From contig NZ_JABFDJ010000001.1 of NCBI RefSeq assembly GCF_013403925.1, positions 496,001 through 560,000 on the forward strand: DNA of 64,000 nt. Direction: 5' to 3'. The DNA comes from Winogradskyella wichelsiae. Its GTDB lineage: Bacteria > Bacteroidota > Bacteroidia > Flavobacteriales > Flavobacteriaceae. Positions within the stretch are counted from its first letter, which is position 1. Each line of letters opens with the position of its first letter. The notes below the pieces were generated by a model. That model saw only the letters and a program-made list of their open reading frames with translations. It was not told the DNA's origin and ran no database searches. This document shows, in pieces, positions 43,079 to 51,903 of the stretch. A program made the translations under genes and the position numbers.

Positions 43079-43790
43079 TACTCTTATTTATTTCGTTTGC
43101 TCTTCTAGTATTAGAATCATCGAATTCCCCTGTTCTTTTCTGACGGTATTCTGTAAAAAGAATTCTTACATCATCACTCATCATATTTTTTATTTCAGCC
43201 ACCTGGATTGCATCATAAGAATAAACACTGAAAGCTGGTTTGTTTTCTTCAATCTCTCTTTCATCTCTACCGTCAATTCTACCGCGTTGATTAAGATCTT
43301 TATCTATAATAAATACATTACTTACAGATAAATCATTTTCTAAACTAACATTTGACTTTAAAGAGTTGTAAAGCATTTTTATTTCGCCTTCTGTACCAAA
43401 AGCATAATGCCAATACTTTAGATCTTCATAAGTATTAATCTCTTTTTTAAGCGCTTCAATTTCTTTCTCTGACCCTTCGGGAACAATAATGACTATTTGA
43501 AAATTCTTAAAGCCTTTAAACTTATCATAGACCAACTCTTTTAGATTAGATGCAGCGATCATATGTTCTAAAGGTGATTTACCTAGAAACCCTAAAACAG
43601 TTATACGGTCTTTTAATGAAAGTTTCTCAACTCTATCTGAATGAAAAGATTGAATTTCAGAAACGTTTTCATTTACGATATTTAAAGGATCGTAATTATG
43701 TTTTGCTGGATATAGCATTAACAAGAATGCTACTGGTAGAAAGAATAATATACCAAGAACGATATAGCGTTTTACTTTTACTATTTTCAT
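43071..43790 (-). CDS. Cysteine-free SCO/thioredoxin-fold membrane protein
   Basis: 239 residues. An N-terminal membrane helix (VKRYIVLGILFFLPVAFLLM) is followed by a domain with the strand pattern of SCO/thioredoxin proteins: RITVLGFLG, QIVIIVPEGSE, and VFIIDKDLNQRGRIDGRDER, the last resembling the SCO segment after the His ligand. There is no Cys in the whole protein, so it cannot do thiol or Cys-copper chemistry. Its overlap with the SCO gene implies a partner role in oxidase assembly. Fold call is inference. Confidence 0.6.
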   Translation of the reverse strand: MKIVKVKRYIVLGILFFLPVAFLLMLYPAKHNYDPLNIVNENVSEIQSFHSDRVEKLSLKDRITVLGFLGKSPLEHMIAASNLKELVYDKFKGFKNFQIVIIVPEGSEKEIEALKKEINTYEDLKYWHYAFGTEGEIKMLYNSLKSNVSLENDLSVSNVFIIDKDLNQRGRIDGRDEREIEENKPAFSVYSYDAIQVAEIKNMMSDDVRILFTEYRQKRTGEFDDSNTRRANEINKSNE

Positions 43791-43860
43791 CTTTTTGAGA
43801 ACTATAGCCCTTAATTTTAATGGCTTTATAATCTATAATCTATCTTAGAATATAGAAATG

Positions 43861-43868
43861 CAAAAATA
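43861..43868 (-). promoter_or_regulatory. Possible -7 element for the oxidase accessory operon
   Basis: TATTTTTG on the minus strand, 70 bp before the ATG at 43790 and directly after the terminator of the subunit IV gene. It partly shares that terminator's T-tract, which weakens the call. Confidence 0.28.
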
Positions 43869-43870
43869 AA

Positions 43871-43896
43871 AAAGGTGGTTTATATAAACCACCTTT
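43871..43896 (-). terminator. Terminator after oxidase subunit IV
   Basis: AAAGGTGGTTTA / TAAACCACCTTT, nearly continuous stem with a small loop, followed on the minus strand by a long T run. It separates the structural operon from the accessory operon. Confidence 0.8.
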
Positions 43897-43947
43897 TAAT
43901 TGTATTTAACACTTTGTTTGTACTTAGTGCTGATATGTTGTTTTTAC

Positions 43948-44394
43948 TTAAAAATCTTTCTTGATTAAAGCATGTTCACCATTGTAAACACTAAATACAT
44001 AGCCACCCTCTTGTAGTAAAATAAACACTAGGTAACAGATTAAGAAAACCCCTGTCCAAACTATCATTTTTCTAAAACTACCAGTTTCATCTCTTAAGTG
44101 CATAAAATCCCATGCAATATAATAAGCTTTTACAACTGTTAAAAGAATGAATATTAAGTTTAATGGTTTCATATATACAATAGGTGATAAAATTAAGTTT
44201 CCTATTGTAGCAAAGAAGCCTCCTTCTAATGGATCTAACCAAGTATGCATTAATATATCTGGTTTATAAATACCTAATACAACTTCTACCGCTGTTATTA
44301 ACGATAAGAAGATTAAAACACCCCAGATCTTCTCAATGTTAGATTTAAATTTCCAACGTCCTCTAAATATTTCTAATTTATGTTCTTGTGCCAT
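43948..44394 (-). CDS. Cytochrome c oxidase subunit IV family protein
   Basis: 148 residues with three or four membrane helices (IEKIWGVLIFLSLITAVEVV, LNLIFILLTVVKAYYIAWDF, MIVWTGVFLICYLVFILL). The helix with VKAYYIAWDFMHLRDE is the family signature. Small structural or assembly subunit of a heme-copper oxidase. It follows subunit III by 19 bp. Confidence 0.88.
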   Translation of the reverse strand: MAQEHKLEIFRGRWKFKSNIEKIWGVLIFLSLITAVEVVLGIYKPDILMHTWLDPLEGGFFATIGNLILSPIVYMKPLNLIFILLTVVKAYYIAWDFMHLRDETGSFRKMIVWTGVFLICYLVFILLQEGGYVFSVYNGEHALIKKDF

Positions 44395-44413
44395 AATATA
44401 TTTTAATTTCTTA

Positions 44414-45415
44414 TTATACTAAATAGAAGAATGTGAATACAAATACCCATACTAAATCGACAAAGTGCCAGTATAATCCCACTTTTTCAACCATCTCATA
44501 ACTTCCTCTTCTTTCGTAAGTACCTACTACAACATTAAAGAAAATAATGATATTAAGTATAACACCTGAAAGAACGTGAAATCCGTGAAAACCTGTTATA
44601 AAGAAAAAGAAATCTGCAAATAGCGATGTTCCATATTCATTAACCTGAAGGTTAGCTCCTTTAACGACAAGCTTTCCGTGTTCTTTAATTTGTTTTAAAG
44701 ATTCTGCCCTAGATAATATGGTCTTATGACCGTTTTCGTCTAGAAACTGGTTTCTTACTAAAACATTTTCGTTTGCTGCTAAACCAGCATAGATTTCATC
44801 CACAGTGTAAGGTGGCAAAGTACCTTCATCTGTAAACCATATTCCGTTTTTACGTTCGTGATCTATACGATCACTTTTTTGAGCAATAGCAATATCGTCA
44901 ATTGAAACGCGTTTAAATGTTTCTTTACCATCAACAGTAATATATTCACCAAATTGTAAAATATTACCCCCTTTAGTTTGAACGGCACCGTAATCGCCTT
45001 TAATAAACGTTCCCCATTCCCAAGCTTGTGAACCTAAAAATATAGCTCCACCAATTATGGTTAAGAACATATATATGGTCACTTTAGACTTGTTCATGTG
45101 GTGACCTGCATCTACGGCCAAAACCATAGTTACAGAAGACATAATTAAAATAAACGTCATTACCGCAACATAAATCATTGGCAATTCCTGACCATGTAAA
45201 AACGGTACGTGTGTAAACACTTCGTCCGCAATTGGCCATTCGTTTATAAACTTAAATCTTGAAAAACCATAAGCGGCTAAAAAGCCTGAAAATGTTAATG
45301 CATCAGATACAATGAAGAACCACATCATCATCTTTCCGTAACTTGCTTTTAGTGGATTATTACCACCTCCCCAAGTTTTTTCTTCTGTACCAGTACTAAC
45401 TACCGTAGAATCCAT
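44414..45415 (-). CDS. Cytochrome c oxidase subunit III
   Basis: 333 residues from the ATG at 45415 (MDSTVVSTG); an in-frame TTG at 45445 would add ten residues and is less likely. Helices with KMMMWFFIVSDALTFSGF, GSQAWEWGTFI and a C-terminal pair with FHGFHVLSGVILN and YWHFVDLVWVFVFTFFYLV are diagnostic of COX3. Between helices lies an insertion of roughly 100 hydrophilic residues (about 140-250), larger than in mitochondrial COX3 and seen in other Flavobacteriia. Works with subunits I and II encoded elsewhere. Confidence 0.92.
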   Translation of the reverse strand: MDSTVVSTGTEEKTWGGGNNPLKASYGKMMMWFFIVSDALTFSGFLAAYGFSRFKFINEWPIADEVFTHVPFLHGQELPMIYVAVMTFILIMSSVTMVLAVDAGHHMNKSKVTIYMFLTIIGGAIFLGSQAWEWGTFIKGDYGAVQTKGGNILQFGEYITVDGKETFKRVSIDDIAIAQKSDRIDHERKNGIWFTDEGTLPPYTVDEIYAGLAANENVLVRNQFLDENGHKTILSRAESLKQIKEHGKLVVKGANLQVNEYGTSLFADFFFFITGFHGFHVLSGVILNIIIFFNVVVGTYERRGSYEMVEKVGLYWHFVDLVWVFVFTFFYLV

Positions 45416-45451
45416 AGAATTATTTAAATTTTTTAGATTGGACAAAAATAA

Positions 45452-46051
45452 TCAAATTATATACTTAAAAAAATATAAAAACAAAAAGAGCACAACCCAA
45501 AGCACATCTATGAAATGCCAAAAATTAGATGCTAGTTCAAATCCTAACATATTGTTGGAGTTATACTTTTGTTTAAAATGATTATAAATTACAACAATCA
45601 AACATATTAGCCCAGCAATGACGTGTGCTATATGCAATATCGCTATTACATAAATGTAAGACATTGTAATATTACTCGTTGGTCCGGTGAAGTAATAACC
45701 GTCAGAAATAATTTCACCAAATCCCTTAAATTGACTAAAAATAAATGCAATACCTAAAGCTAAAGTTACCAATAAATACATTGACACTAGTTGCATTTTG
45801 TTTTTTTCTAATGCGCGCTTTGCTAAAATAAAGGTTAAGCTACTTATTAAAATAAGTATTAAACTAATAAAAAAAGACCTTGGTAATTGAAAATCTACCA
45901 ACCAGTCTTCATTAAGTCGTTGTTTACTGCTTACTATAAACGCACTTAATAAACCAGCAAAAGACATAATTAGAGATCCTATAGCGAACCATATCATCAT
46001 TTTTTTAGATCTTGCGACTTTCTCCGCACTTGTTCCTTGTGTTAAATCCAT
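45452..46051 (-). CDS. Heme-copper oxidase subunit III, second short copy
   Basis: 199 residues with five membrane helices: KKMMIWFAIGSLIMSFAGLL, SYIYVIAILHIAHVIAGLIC and NFWHFIDVLWVVLFLFLYFF. It has the COX3 HxxH and WHFxDxxW motifs without the insertion of its neighbour. Two adjacent subunit III genes are usual in flavobacterial oxidase loci. It directly follows the heme O synthase stop. Confidence 0.9.
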   Translation of the reverse strand: MDLTQGTSAEKVARSKKMMIWFAIGSLIMSFAGLLSAFIVSSKQRLNEDWLVDFQLPRSFFISLILILISSLTFILAKRALEKNKMQLVSMYLLVTLALGIAFIFSQFKGFGEIISDGYYFTGPTSNITMSYIYVIAILHIAHVIAGLICLIVVIYNHFKQKYNSNNMLGFELASNFWHFIDVLWVVLFLFLYFFKYII

Positions 46052-46945
46052 TTATCTTAAAAATTTATCTGCAACATATATTATTTGTAGCATCGTTATA
46101 TAAAACACACTAGATAGCATCAGCTGTTTTGCTGTTTGTACTGTACGATCTTTAAATAACTTAAAGGCATAAAACAACATTACCAAACCTAGTATAAAAA
46201 CTAAAACAGCACCAACAATAGACAATTTTAAATCACCAGACAACCCAAATACTGGAATTATAGAGGCAAGTATTGTCCAAACGCTATACATAATAATTTG
46301 TACTGCAGTCCCTTTATCGGGTTTCCCTGTTGGCAACATATGGAAACCTCCTTTTTTATAATCTTCATGTAAAAACCACCCTATAGACCAAAAATGTGGA
46401 AATTGCCAAAAAAATTGAATAGCAAATAAAGTTCCTGGCTCTATACCAAATTCGTTACGTGCAGCTACCCAACCTAACATAAAAGGAATTGCGCCTGGTA
46501 AAGCACCAACAAAAACAGATAATGAAGTTTTCGTTTTTAGAGGCGTATATACACTTGTATAAAGAAATATTGAAATAGCCCCATACATTGCTGTTTTAGG
46601 GTTAATTATATATAAGGTGATTAAACCCAGTATAGTAAATGAAATTGCTATGACAAATGCTGTATTTACAGACATACGCCCTGCAGGAATAGGTCTGTTT
46701 TTAGTTCTATCCATGAGCACATCTAAATCGCGCTCAATAATTTGATTATATGCGTTAGAAGCACCAACCATAAAATAACCACCAAAAGCCAATAATGTAA
46801 GCGTTGCAAAACTTATAGTTTCAGCACCTAAAAAATATCCCGCTATTGATGAAAACACCACACTTAAGGATAATCCCATCTTGGTAATTTCCTTAAAATC
46901 AGTTACCACAGAAACTGTTGATAGTGAAGATTTTGTACTGCTCAA
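46052..46945 (-). CDS. ctaB: Protoheme IX farnesyltransferase (heme O synthase)
   Basis: 297 residues with about eight membrane helices. The prenyltransferase motifs are clear: ASNAYNQIIERDLDVLMDRTKNRP (NxxxDxxxD) and the second Asp region HEDYKKGGFHMLP with DKGTAVQI. It farnesylates heme b to heme O, the precursor of heme A in the aa3/caa3 oxidase. First gene of the oxidase operon and immediately adjacent to subunit III. Confidence 0.95.
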   Translation of the reverse strand: MSSTKSSLSTVSVVTDFKEITKMGLSLSVVFSSIAGYFLGAETISFATLTLLAFGGYFMVGASNAYNQIIERDLDVLMDRTKNRPIPAGRMSVNTAFVIAISFTILGLITLYIINPKTAMYGAISIFLYTSVYTPLKTKTSLSVFVGALPGAIPFMLGWVAARNEFGIEPGTLFAIQFFWQFPHFWSIGWFLHEDYKKGGFHMLPTGKPDKGTAVQIIMYSVWTILASIIPVFGLSGDLKLSIVGAVLVFILGLVMLFYAFKLFKDRTVQTAKQLMLSSVFYITMLQIIYVADKFLR

Positions 46946-47158
46946 ATTATATGAAATTTATTATTCTAAAAACGACTGCGAAGATAACCTGAAAATTAAT
47001 TCTAACCAACGTTAAACTTTAGTTTTAACAATAGACTTAGAGACCAAAAAAATCAAATTAGATTTTAATTTACCAGATATCTAATATTTAAACTCATTCA
47101 TAGCCGATTAGATCTATAAACGTTACCGTAACAAGAAGATCAGATGGCATTTATATAG

Positions 47159-49270
47159 CTACATATCGTTGTACCAATTAAATAAATCTGTCCGAACACC
47201 TACACTAAACCAAAGCGTATTTGAGTCTTGAGTTGAAGCAGTTATTGCTTCAGGGTTAAAATCCCGATATATAATATTAGTAAATACTTTTAAATTTGTC
47301 GCCGGATTTAATAAATAACCTGCTTGTATTTCTGTCATAAAACTATTTGTTTTATTTCCTTGACCAATTTTTATACCCGTATCTGCATTACGATCATTAT
47401 AATCCCTGTAAATATCCCCTCCGTAAGAAAAACTATCTTCATCGGTATTAAAATCAAAACCACGTTGCCCTATAATAAATTTAGCATCACCAAACCATCG
47501 TTTATAATTATAACGACCAATTAATACCAATTCCTTAAAATTCGCACCCCAAAGATGTGCCATTGGTTGATTAAAATTAGCATAATTAAGAATCTGTGTA
47601 TTGTGCGAATAAACGTATGGTCTTACACGATTATATTCTGCCTGAAGCAATAGATTATCGACATTAAATGCATTAAAATATTTAGCTCCTAATTGAAAGC
47701 CAAACTTATTCTTCCAGCTCTTTTCCCCTGCTTTAACATCACCTAATGAAAATTCATCTAAAACAAACTGCCCATAAAGATTTACCTTATTGTTCCATTT
47801 GTATTTAGAAGACAATCCTAAAATAGCATTTCCGGCACCTTGACCCGTTTGAAATTCTATCGCTCTAAAGAATATGATAGGATTTAGATAATTGACATCA
47901 AAACCTCTTCCATTAGTATCGGCCCAAATTACAGACTCAAAAAGACCAATATTTAATCGTTTAGAGACGTTCCAACTTAAATAATGATTCGCCATATACT
48001 TAGTCAAAAAAGCTTTATCCTCAACAACCTCATCTCTTACATCTTTTAACCACATCCATGTACTTGTATATTTTATTTTCCAAAATGTCGTATTTAATTT
48101 TAAGAATGGATAAGGACTAGAAACATCACTCTGAAATAAAGAACGATAACCATCTCCTATAAAATTTTTACCATGACCAAACTGTACATTTAAAAAATCG
48201 GCAGGTGTATATGAGACATAAGCTTCTGCTACAGGATAATCGTAAGCATCCTCTTTAAAACGCTTTGCAATACCACGACCAGGAATAACTGCAGGGTCTG
48301 GACCAAAAGCTTTTAGACTTTCTGCATATTGATTAAAATAATCCGCAAATCTACCTTGACTTTCATAAATGGACGTTGTTAAATTAAACCGCTTCGCTAA
48401 ACCTGCCTGAATGTAAACTCCACGAGTATTATTCCAAGTGGTGTTAAAATCTGCCTCTGTATCTTTACCGATCTGCAGATCTAAAATTGGATCTACGGTA
48501 AACCAATAGTCTTTACCTTGAACCTCCACGAGGTGCTCATTAAATAATTTTCTACCGAGCCATGAATCAACGTCTTTAGCTAAACTTTCTTTCTCTCCTT
48601 TAATATCGTAATATCTTGCTACATCATTATATACAAATGGCTTTGCTGCTGTATGGCTATTGGTACCAACGGCATTCATTTCATCATCAAATCTCGCATA
48701 ATACGAATGCGTAAATGGTACATTTAATTCGCTGCTATATTCTAAATTTTCAAAAGCAATTTTTTCTTTTCTAATAGCATCAAACTCATCAGATAAAGTT
48801 GCATTAAGATTTTCTTTATTAGTTAATACAACCTCATCTCCCGCTTTCACTAAAAATTTTTCAACAGGTTCGGTTAATGGAAGTGCAATCGTAATACTAT
48901 ATTGAACAAAGGTTGGATTCCCATTATAAGTTGCTGGCTCCACTTTTGGTAGTGCATCAAAAACACGTTTTGTTTCTATTTTTAGTTCATCGTAAATAGC
49001 ATCTGTATACAAGGTTTTAAATTCACCTGTACTATTCACTTCAAATAAAACTTTGACATTACCGACATAAGATTCATCAATCACTACTTGCGGTGTTTTA
49101 AAATTTTTATAGATGAAAGTATTCAGTGTATAATTAAAACAAGATTTTAATTGATCAACATCAACAGAATTACACTCCTTAAATACAGGAGATTTCTCAT
49201 ATGATAATAAAGTTTGAGTGTAACCAAAAGTGGTTGTTAAAAGAATAGCAAATAACACAATGCGCTTCAT
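47159..49270 (-). CDS. remB: RemB-like gliding motility outer-membrane protein
   Basis: 703 residues. Signal peptide ends TTFGYTQ. Residues about 28-135 form a divergent TonB C-terminal-like domain with two Cys (VFKECNS, LKSCFNYTLNTFI) and the GNVKVLFEVNSTGEFK strand, like those of the two neighbouring TonB proteins. The rest is a capsule-assembly (Wzi-like) beta-barrel, for example VQFGHGKNFIGDGYRSLF and LNPIIFFRAIEFQTGQGAGN. The length and architecture match Flavobacterium johnsoniae RemB, involved in gliding, as I recall it. The symbol is a family-level call. Confidence 0.65.
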   Translation of the reverse strand: MKRIVLFAILLTTTFGYTQTLLSYEKSPVFKECNSVDVDQLKSCFNYTLNTFIYKNFKTPQVVIDESYVGNVKVLFEVNSTGEFKTLYTDAIYDELKIETKRVFDALPKVEPATYNGNPTFVQYSITIALPLTEPVEKFLVKAGDEVVLTNKENLNATLSDEFDAIRKEKIAFENLEYSSELNVPFTHSYYARFDDEMNAVGTNSHTAAKPFVYNDVARYYDIKGEKESLAKDVDSWLGRKLFNEHLVEVQGKDYWFTVDPILDLQIGKDTEADFNTTWNNTRGVYIQAGLAKRFNLTTSIYESQGRFADYFNQYAESLKAFGPDPAVIPGRGIAKRFKEDAYDYPVAEAYVSYTPADFLNVQFGHGKNFIGDGYRSLFQSDVSSPYPFLKLNTTFWKIKYTSTWMWLKDVRDEVVEDKAFLTKYMANHYLSWNVSKRLNIGLFESVIWADTNGRGFDVNYLNPIIFFRAIEFQTGQGAGNAILGLSSKYKWNNKVNLYGQFVLDEFSLGDVKAGEKSWKNKFGFQLGAKYFNAFNVDNLLLQAEYNRVRPYVYSHNTQILNYANFNQPMAHLWGANFKELVLIGRYNYKRWFGDAKFIIGQRGFDFNTDEDSFSYGGDIYRDYNDRNADTGIKIGQGNKTNSFMTEIQAGYLLNPATNLKVFTNIIYRDFNPEAITASTQDSNTLWFSVGVRTDLFNWYNDM

Positions 49271-49345
49271 AAAAGACTAATATTAGATGGGCGAAAGATA
49301 CTTATTTTTTTTAGTAACCTTGAATACTATTTAAGCACAAAAAAA

Positions 49346-49366
49346 CCGTTATTCTGAGAATAACGG
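49346..49366 (-). terminator. Terminator after the first tonB paralogue
   Basis: CCGTTATT-ctgag-AATAACGG followed on the minus strand by a seven-base T run, 27 bp past the stop of the gene at 49394. Confidence 0.85.
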
Positions 49367-49393
49367 CTTACCTATTATTAATCTGTATTACTA

Positions 49394-50188
49394 TTAATTA
49401 TGAATTTGGTATGAGATTGGAAGCGTATAAATAACACCAACAGGAACGTTGCCTTGTATACCTGGCTCCATTTTTGGAATTTTGTTAATAACACGATTGG
49501 CCTCATTTTCTAGCGCAGGATGTGGGCCTCTAATTTTAACATCAGTCACATTCCCTTCTTTATCTATAGTAAATTGTGTATAAATTTTTTGCTTACCAGA
49601 TAGACCATAATTAGAACCGATATCTACATTAAACTTTTTACCGATTAATTTAGTAATCTTATCTGACATACATTTTTTACGATCTATATTAGCATTATAC
49701 TTCTCGCAACCTGGATAAACAGGAACTTTTTCTACAGCTACAAAATCTACAATAAGAGGTTCTATTGGTTTCTCAATATCTGGAATTCCCTCTACTGAAA
49801 GTGGCATGTTCACTTTTGGTTTATGGTCCTCTGTTAGATCTATTACCTTTTGAATAATTGGATCATCGTTTTCAATTACTTTAAGAACATCCTTTACCTC
49901 ACTGCTTGGTAATTTTTCAATTTGTTTTGGTTGGATGACCTCTACTATATAAGGAGGGACGTAATCTATTGTAAGCTTATCGACCTGCGCTTCGTCCTTC
50001 ACAATATTAATGTTGTTTTCTTGAAACTGCATTTCAAAAAGTGCATAAGTACCCAATAAACAAAGTATCAAGCCTATCTGAAAATAAAGGGATGAATTTT
50101 TTTGTAAATTTGCATCATGCTTACGCGATTTGTTCACTTCAATAGTGCTCTGACCAGCAATATTGATGTCTTTTTTAGAATTTTTCAT
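49394..50188 (-). CDS. Energy transducer TonB
   Basis: 264 residues. A cytosolic N-terminus, one membrane helix (SLYFQIGLILCLLGTYALFE, about 32-51), a periplasmic linker rich in Pro, Lys and Val (YVPPYIVEVIQPKQIEKLPS) and a TonB C-terminal domain with VPVYPGCEKYNANIDRKKCM and FTIDKEGNVTDVKIRG. It transfers proton-motive energy to TonB-dependent outer-membrane receptors. Paralogue of the gene at 50306, each with its own terminator. Confidence 0.9.
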   Translation of the reverse strand: MKNSKKDINIAGQSTIEVNKSRKHDANLQKNSSLYFQIGLILCLLGTYALFEMQFQENNINIVKDEAQVDKLTIDYVPPYIVEVIQPKQIEKLPSSEVKDVLKVIENDDPIIQKVIDLTEDHKPKVNMPLSVEGIPDIEKPIEPLIVDFVAVEKVPVYPGCEKYNANIDRKKCMSDKITKLIGKKFNVDIGSNYGLSGKQKIYTQFTIDKEGNVTDVKIRGPHPALENEANRVINKIPKMEPGIQGNVPVGVIYTLPISYQIHN

Positions 50189-50246
50189 AATATTATGATT
50201 TAAACGTTAATGTTATGATAAAATCACAATAAGCATACCAAAAACG

Positions 50247-50279
50247 AAAATCCCGCTCAATAAATTTGAACGGGATTTT
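50247..50279. terminator. Terminator after the second tonB paralogue
   Basis: AAAATCCCGCTCAA / TTGAACGGGATTTT with one mismatch and a 5-nt loop, A/T tracts on both sides, 27 bp past the stop of the gene at 50306. Confidence 0.8.
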
Positions 50280-50305
50280 TATTTAAGAAAAAATTCTATT
50301 TACAC

Positions 50306-51034
50306 TTAGTCTTGTACTTGAAATACAATAGGAATAGAGAACGGCATAACTACAGCCTTTCCCCTTTGTTTACCTGGCTTCATTTTAGGTAAATCTCCAA
50401 TAACACGTTTTGCTTCTTTCTCTAATCCAGGGTGTGGACCACGAGCTACAATATTTGTAATGTTACCAGATTTATCTACTTTAAACTGAACAAAAATTCT
50501 TTTTCTTCCAGGAGGTAAACCTAAATCACCAGCTAAATCTGTATTAAATTTTCTACCGATAAACTTATTCACTTTATCGTTCATACATTTCTTTTTAGCA
50601 GCATTTCCTTTTTCTTTTTCACATCCAGGAAAAACAGCTACATTTTCAATAACTGAAAATGGCACTTCTAAATCTTCTTCTACTTCTGCTACTTCTACCT
50701 CTTCAACTTCAACAATTTCTGCTTCCATTTCAGTTTCTGTAGATTCTATAACCGTTTCTTCAATCTCCTCTTCATCTTCTACAACTTCAATAATTTCTGG
50801 CGCTGCAGGTGGCGGCGGTGGCGGTGGTGGTGGTGTAACAATTTGTTCTGTAATTGGCACTTCTTCGTCTAATTCATCATCTAGATTTAACGAATCTGCA
50901 ACAACATCAGTTTTATCATAAGTTTTATAATTGATAGCCATGTAGGTAATCCCTAACATTAAGGCAAGACCAACAGCAAAGTACAGCGAACTGTTTCTAC
51001 TTACATCCGATTTCGGACTTTTTTTAGGTTCCAT
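50306..51034 (-). CDS. Energy transducer TonB with Pro-rich and acidic linker
   Basis: 242 residues. Membrane helix near 15-35 (SLYFAVGLALMLGITYMAI), then a run of nine prolines and a long Glu/Val linker (about 80-130), then the C-terminal domain with VAVFPGCEKEKGNAAKKKCM and FKVDKSGNITNIVARG. The C-terminal domain is very close to the neighbour at 49394, with the same Cys pair. The extended acidic linker should span the periplasm. Downstream of vanZ and gcvH. Confidence 0.9.
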   Translation of the reverse strand: MEPKKSPKSDVSRNSSLYFAVGLALMLGITYMAINYKTYDKTDVVADSLNLDDELDEEVPITEQIVTPPPPPPPPPAAPEIIEVVEDEEEIEETVIESTETEMEAEIVEVEEVEVAEVEEDLEVPFSVIENVAVFPGCEKEKGNAAKKKCMNDKVNKFIGRKFNTDLAGDLGLPPGRKRIFVQFKVDKSGNITNIVARGPHPGLEKEAKRVIGDLPKMKPGKQRGKAVVMPFSIPIVFQVQD

Positions 51035-51095
51035 AGTATTCTTTTTAAATATAACATCGCTAATTTAACTAATAAAAAGTAAAAAAAACAAAGCT

Positions 51096-51440
51096 TTAGG
51101 TTAATTTTATTTTAGATCTATTGATCTGACTTGCAATTAACGTACCAAAAATGGCACCAATACCATTGGCAATCAAATCATAAGTATCATAAGTTCTATT
51201 AGAATTAACAAAATATTGCAATAGCTCTAATATAAACCCGAGTATAATAGCTACTACACAAACTATAAAAAGTAAGCGTATAGACTTTGAGTAGTTAACA
51301 AAAAGTCCCCAGACTAACGTTAAGCAAAAGTAAGCGACAACATGGTAAATTTTATCATCAAACGACGATCCTAAACTAGGAACACCATTTAATGTAATTA
51401 AACTCGCTACAACCAATGACAAAGTATAAAATATTGCCAT
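51096..51440 (-). CDS. VanZ-like membrane protein
   Basis: 114 residues from the ATG at 51440. A longer frame back to 51503 overlaps gcvH; a GTG at 51464 is also possible, so the start is uncertain. Four membrane helices with DDKIYHVVAYFCLTLVWG and FILELLQYFVNSNRTYDTYDLIANGIGA, the conserved H/E/D positions of VanZ-like proteins. Function in envelope biology is not defined. The order sprA-gcvH-vanZ-tonB is familiar in Flavobacteriia. Confidence 0.82.
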   Translation of the reverse strand: MAIFYTLSLVVASLITLNGVPSLGSSFDDKIYHVVAYFCLTLVWGLFVNYSKSIRLLFIVCVVAIILGFILELLQYFVNSNRTYDTYDLIANGIGAIFGTLIASQINRSKIKLT

Positions 51441-51456
51441 TAGCAAGAGCCCTTTT

Positions 51457-51837
51457 TTAACCACCAATATGTGCTTTATACGCTTCTGCAGATAATAAAT
51501 CATCTAATTGAGATGCATCTGAGAATTTTAATTTAATCATCCAACCTTTTCCGTAAGGATCAGTGTTTACATTTTCAGGCTCATCTTCTAAACCTTCATT
51601 AAATTCAACAATCTCACCAGACACAGGTAATATTAAGTCTGAAACTGTTTTTACAGCTTCAACAGTACCAAATACTTCGTCTGCATCTAAGCTTTCATCT
51701 AGAGTATCTACTTCTACATAAACAATGTCTCCAAGCTCACCTTGTGCAAAATCTGTAATTCCAACGATAGCTAAATCGCCTTCGACCTTAACCCACTCGT
51801 GATCTTTAGTATATTTTAATTCTGATGGTATATTCAT
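51457..51837 (-). CDS. gcvH: Glycine cleavage system H protein
   Basis: 126 residues. [20 protein letters not shown] at the N-terminus and [20 protein letters not shown] with lipoyl-accepting Lys63. It shuttles the aminomethyl group between the P, T and L proteins of glycine cleavage. It has its own promoter after sprA (51871-51878) and is followed by vanZ. Confidence 0.95.
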   Translation of the reverse strand: MNIPSELKYTKDHEWVKVEGDLAIVGITDFAQGELGDIVYVEVDTLDESLDADEVFGTVEAVKTVSDLILPVSGEIVEFNEGLEDEPENVNTDPYGKGWMIKLKFSDASQLDDLLSAEAYKAHIGG

Positions 51838-51870
51838 TTTTTATAGGATAAAATAGTTATAATTTAGATG

Positions 51871-51878
51871 CAAATGTA
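51871..51878 (-). promoter_or_regulatory. TAnnTTTG promoter element for gcvH, with -33 TTG
   Basis: TACATTTG on the minus strand, 33 bp before the gcvH ATG. A TTG occurs 20 bp upstream of it, the usual spacing for the Bacteroidota -33 element. Best-supported promoter in the window. Confidence 0.55.
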
Positions 51879-51903
51879 ATTTTTTAATGGTTTGAATTCA
51901 AGC

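Noticed and set aside
44414-46051. Two adjacent subunit III genes as a recent duplication
   Set aside because: They differ strongly in length and sequence, and this pairing is the normal arrangement in flavobacterial oxidase loci.
50806-50832. GGT/GGC-rich repeat in the second tonB gene as a variable microsatellite
   Set aside because: It encodes the usual proline run of TonB linkers and uses mixed codons, so slippage is less likely than in the ACA repeat at 14851.
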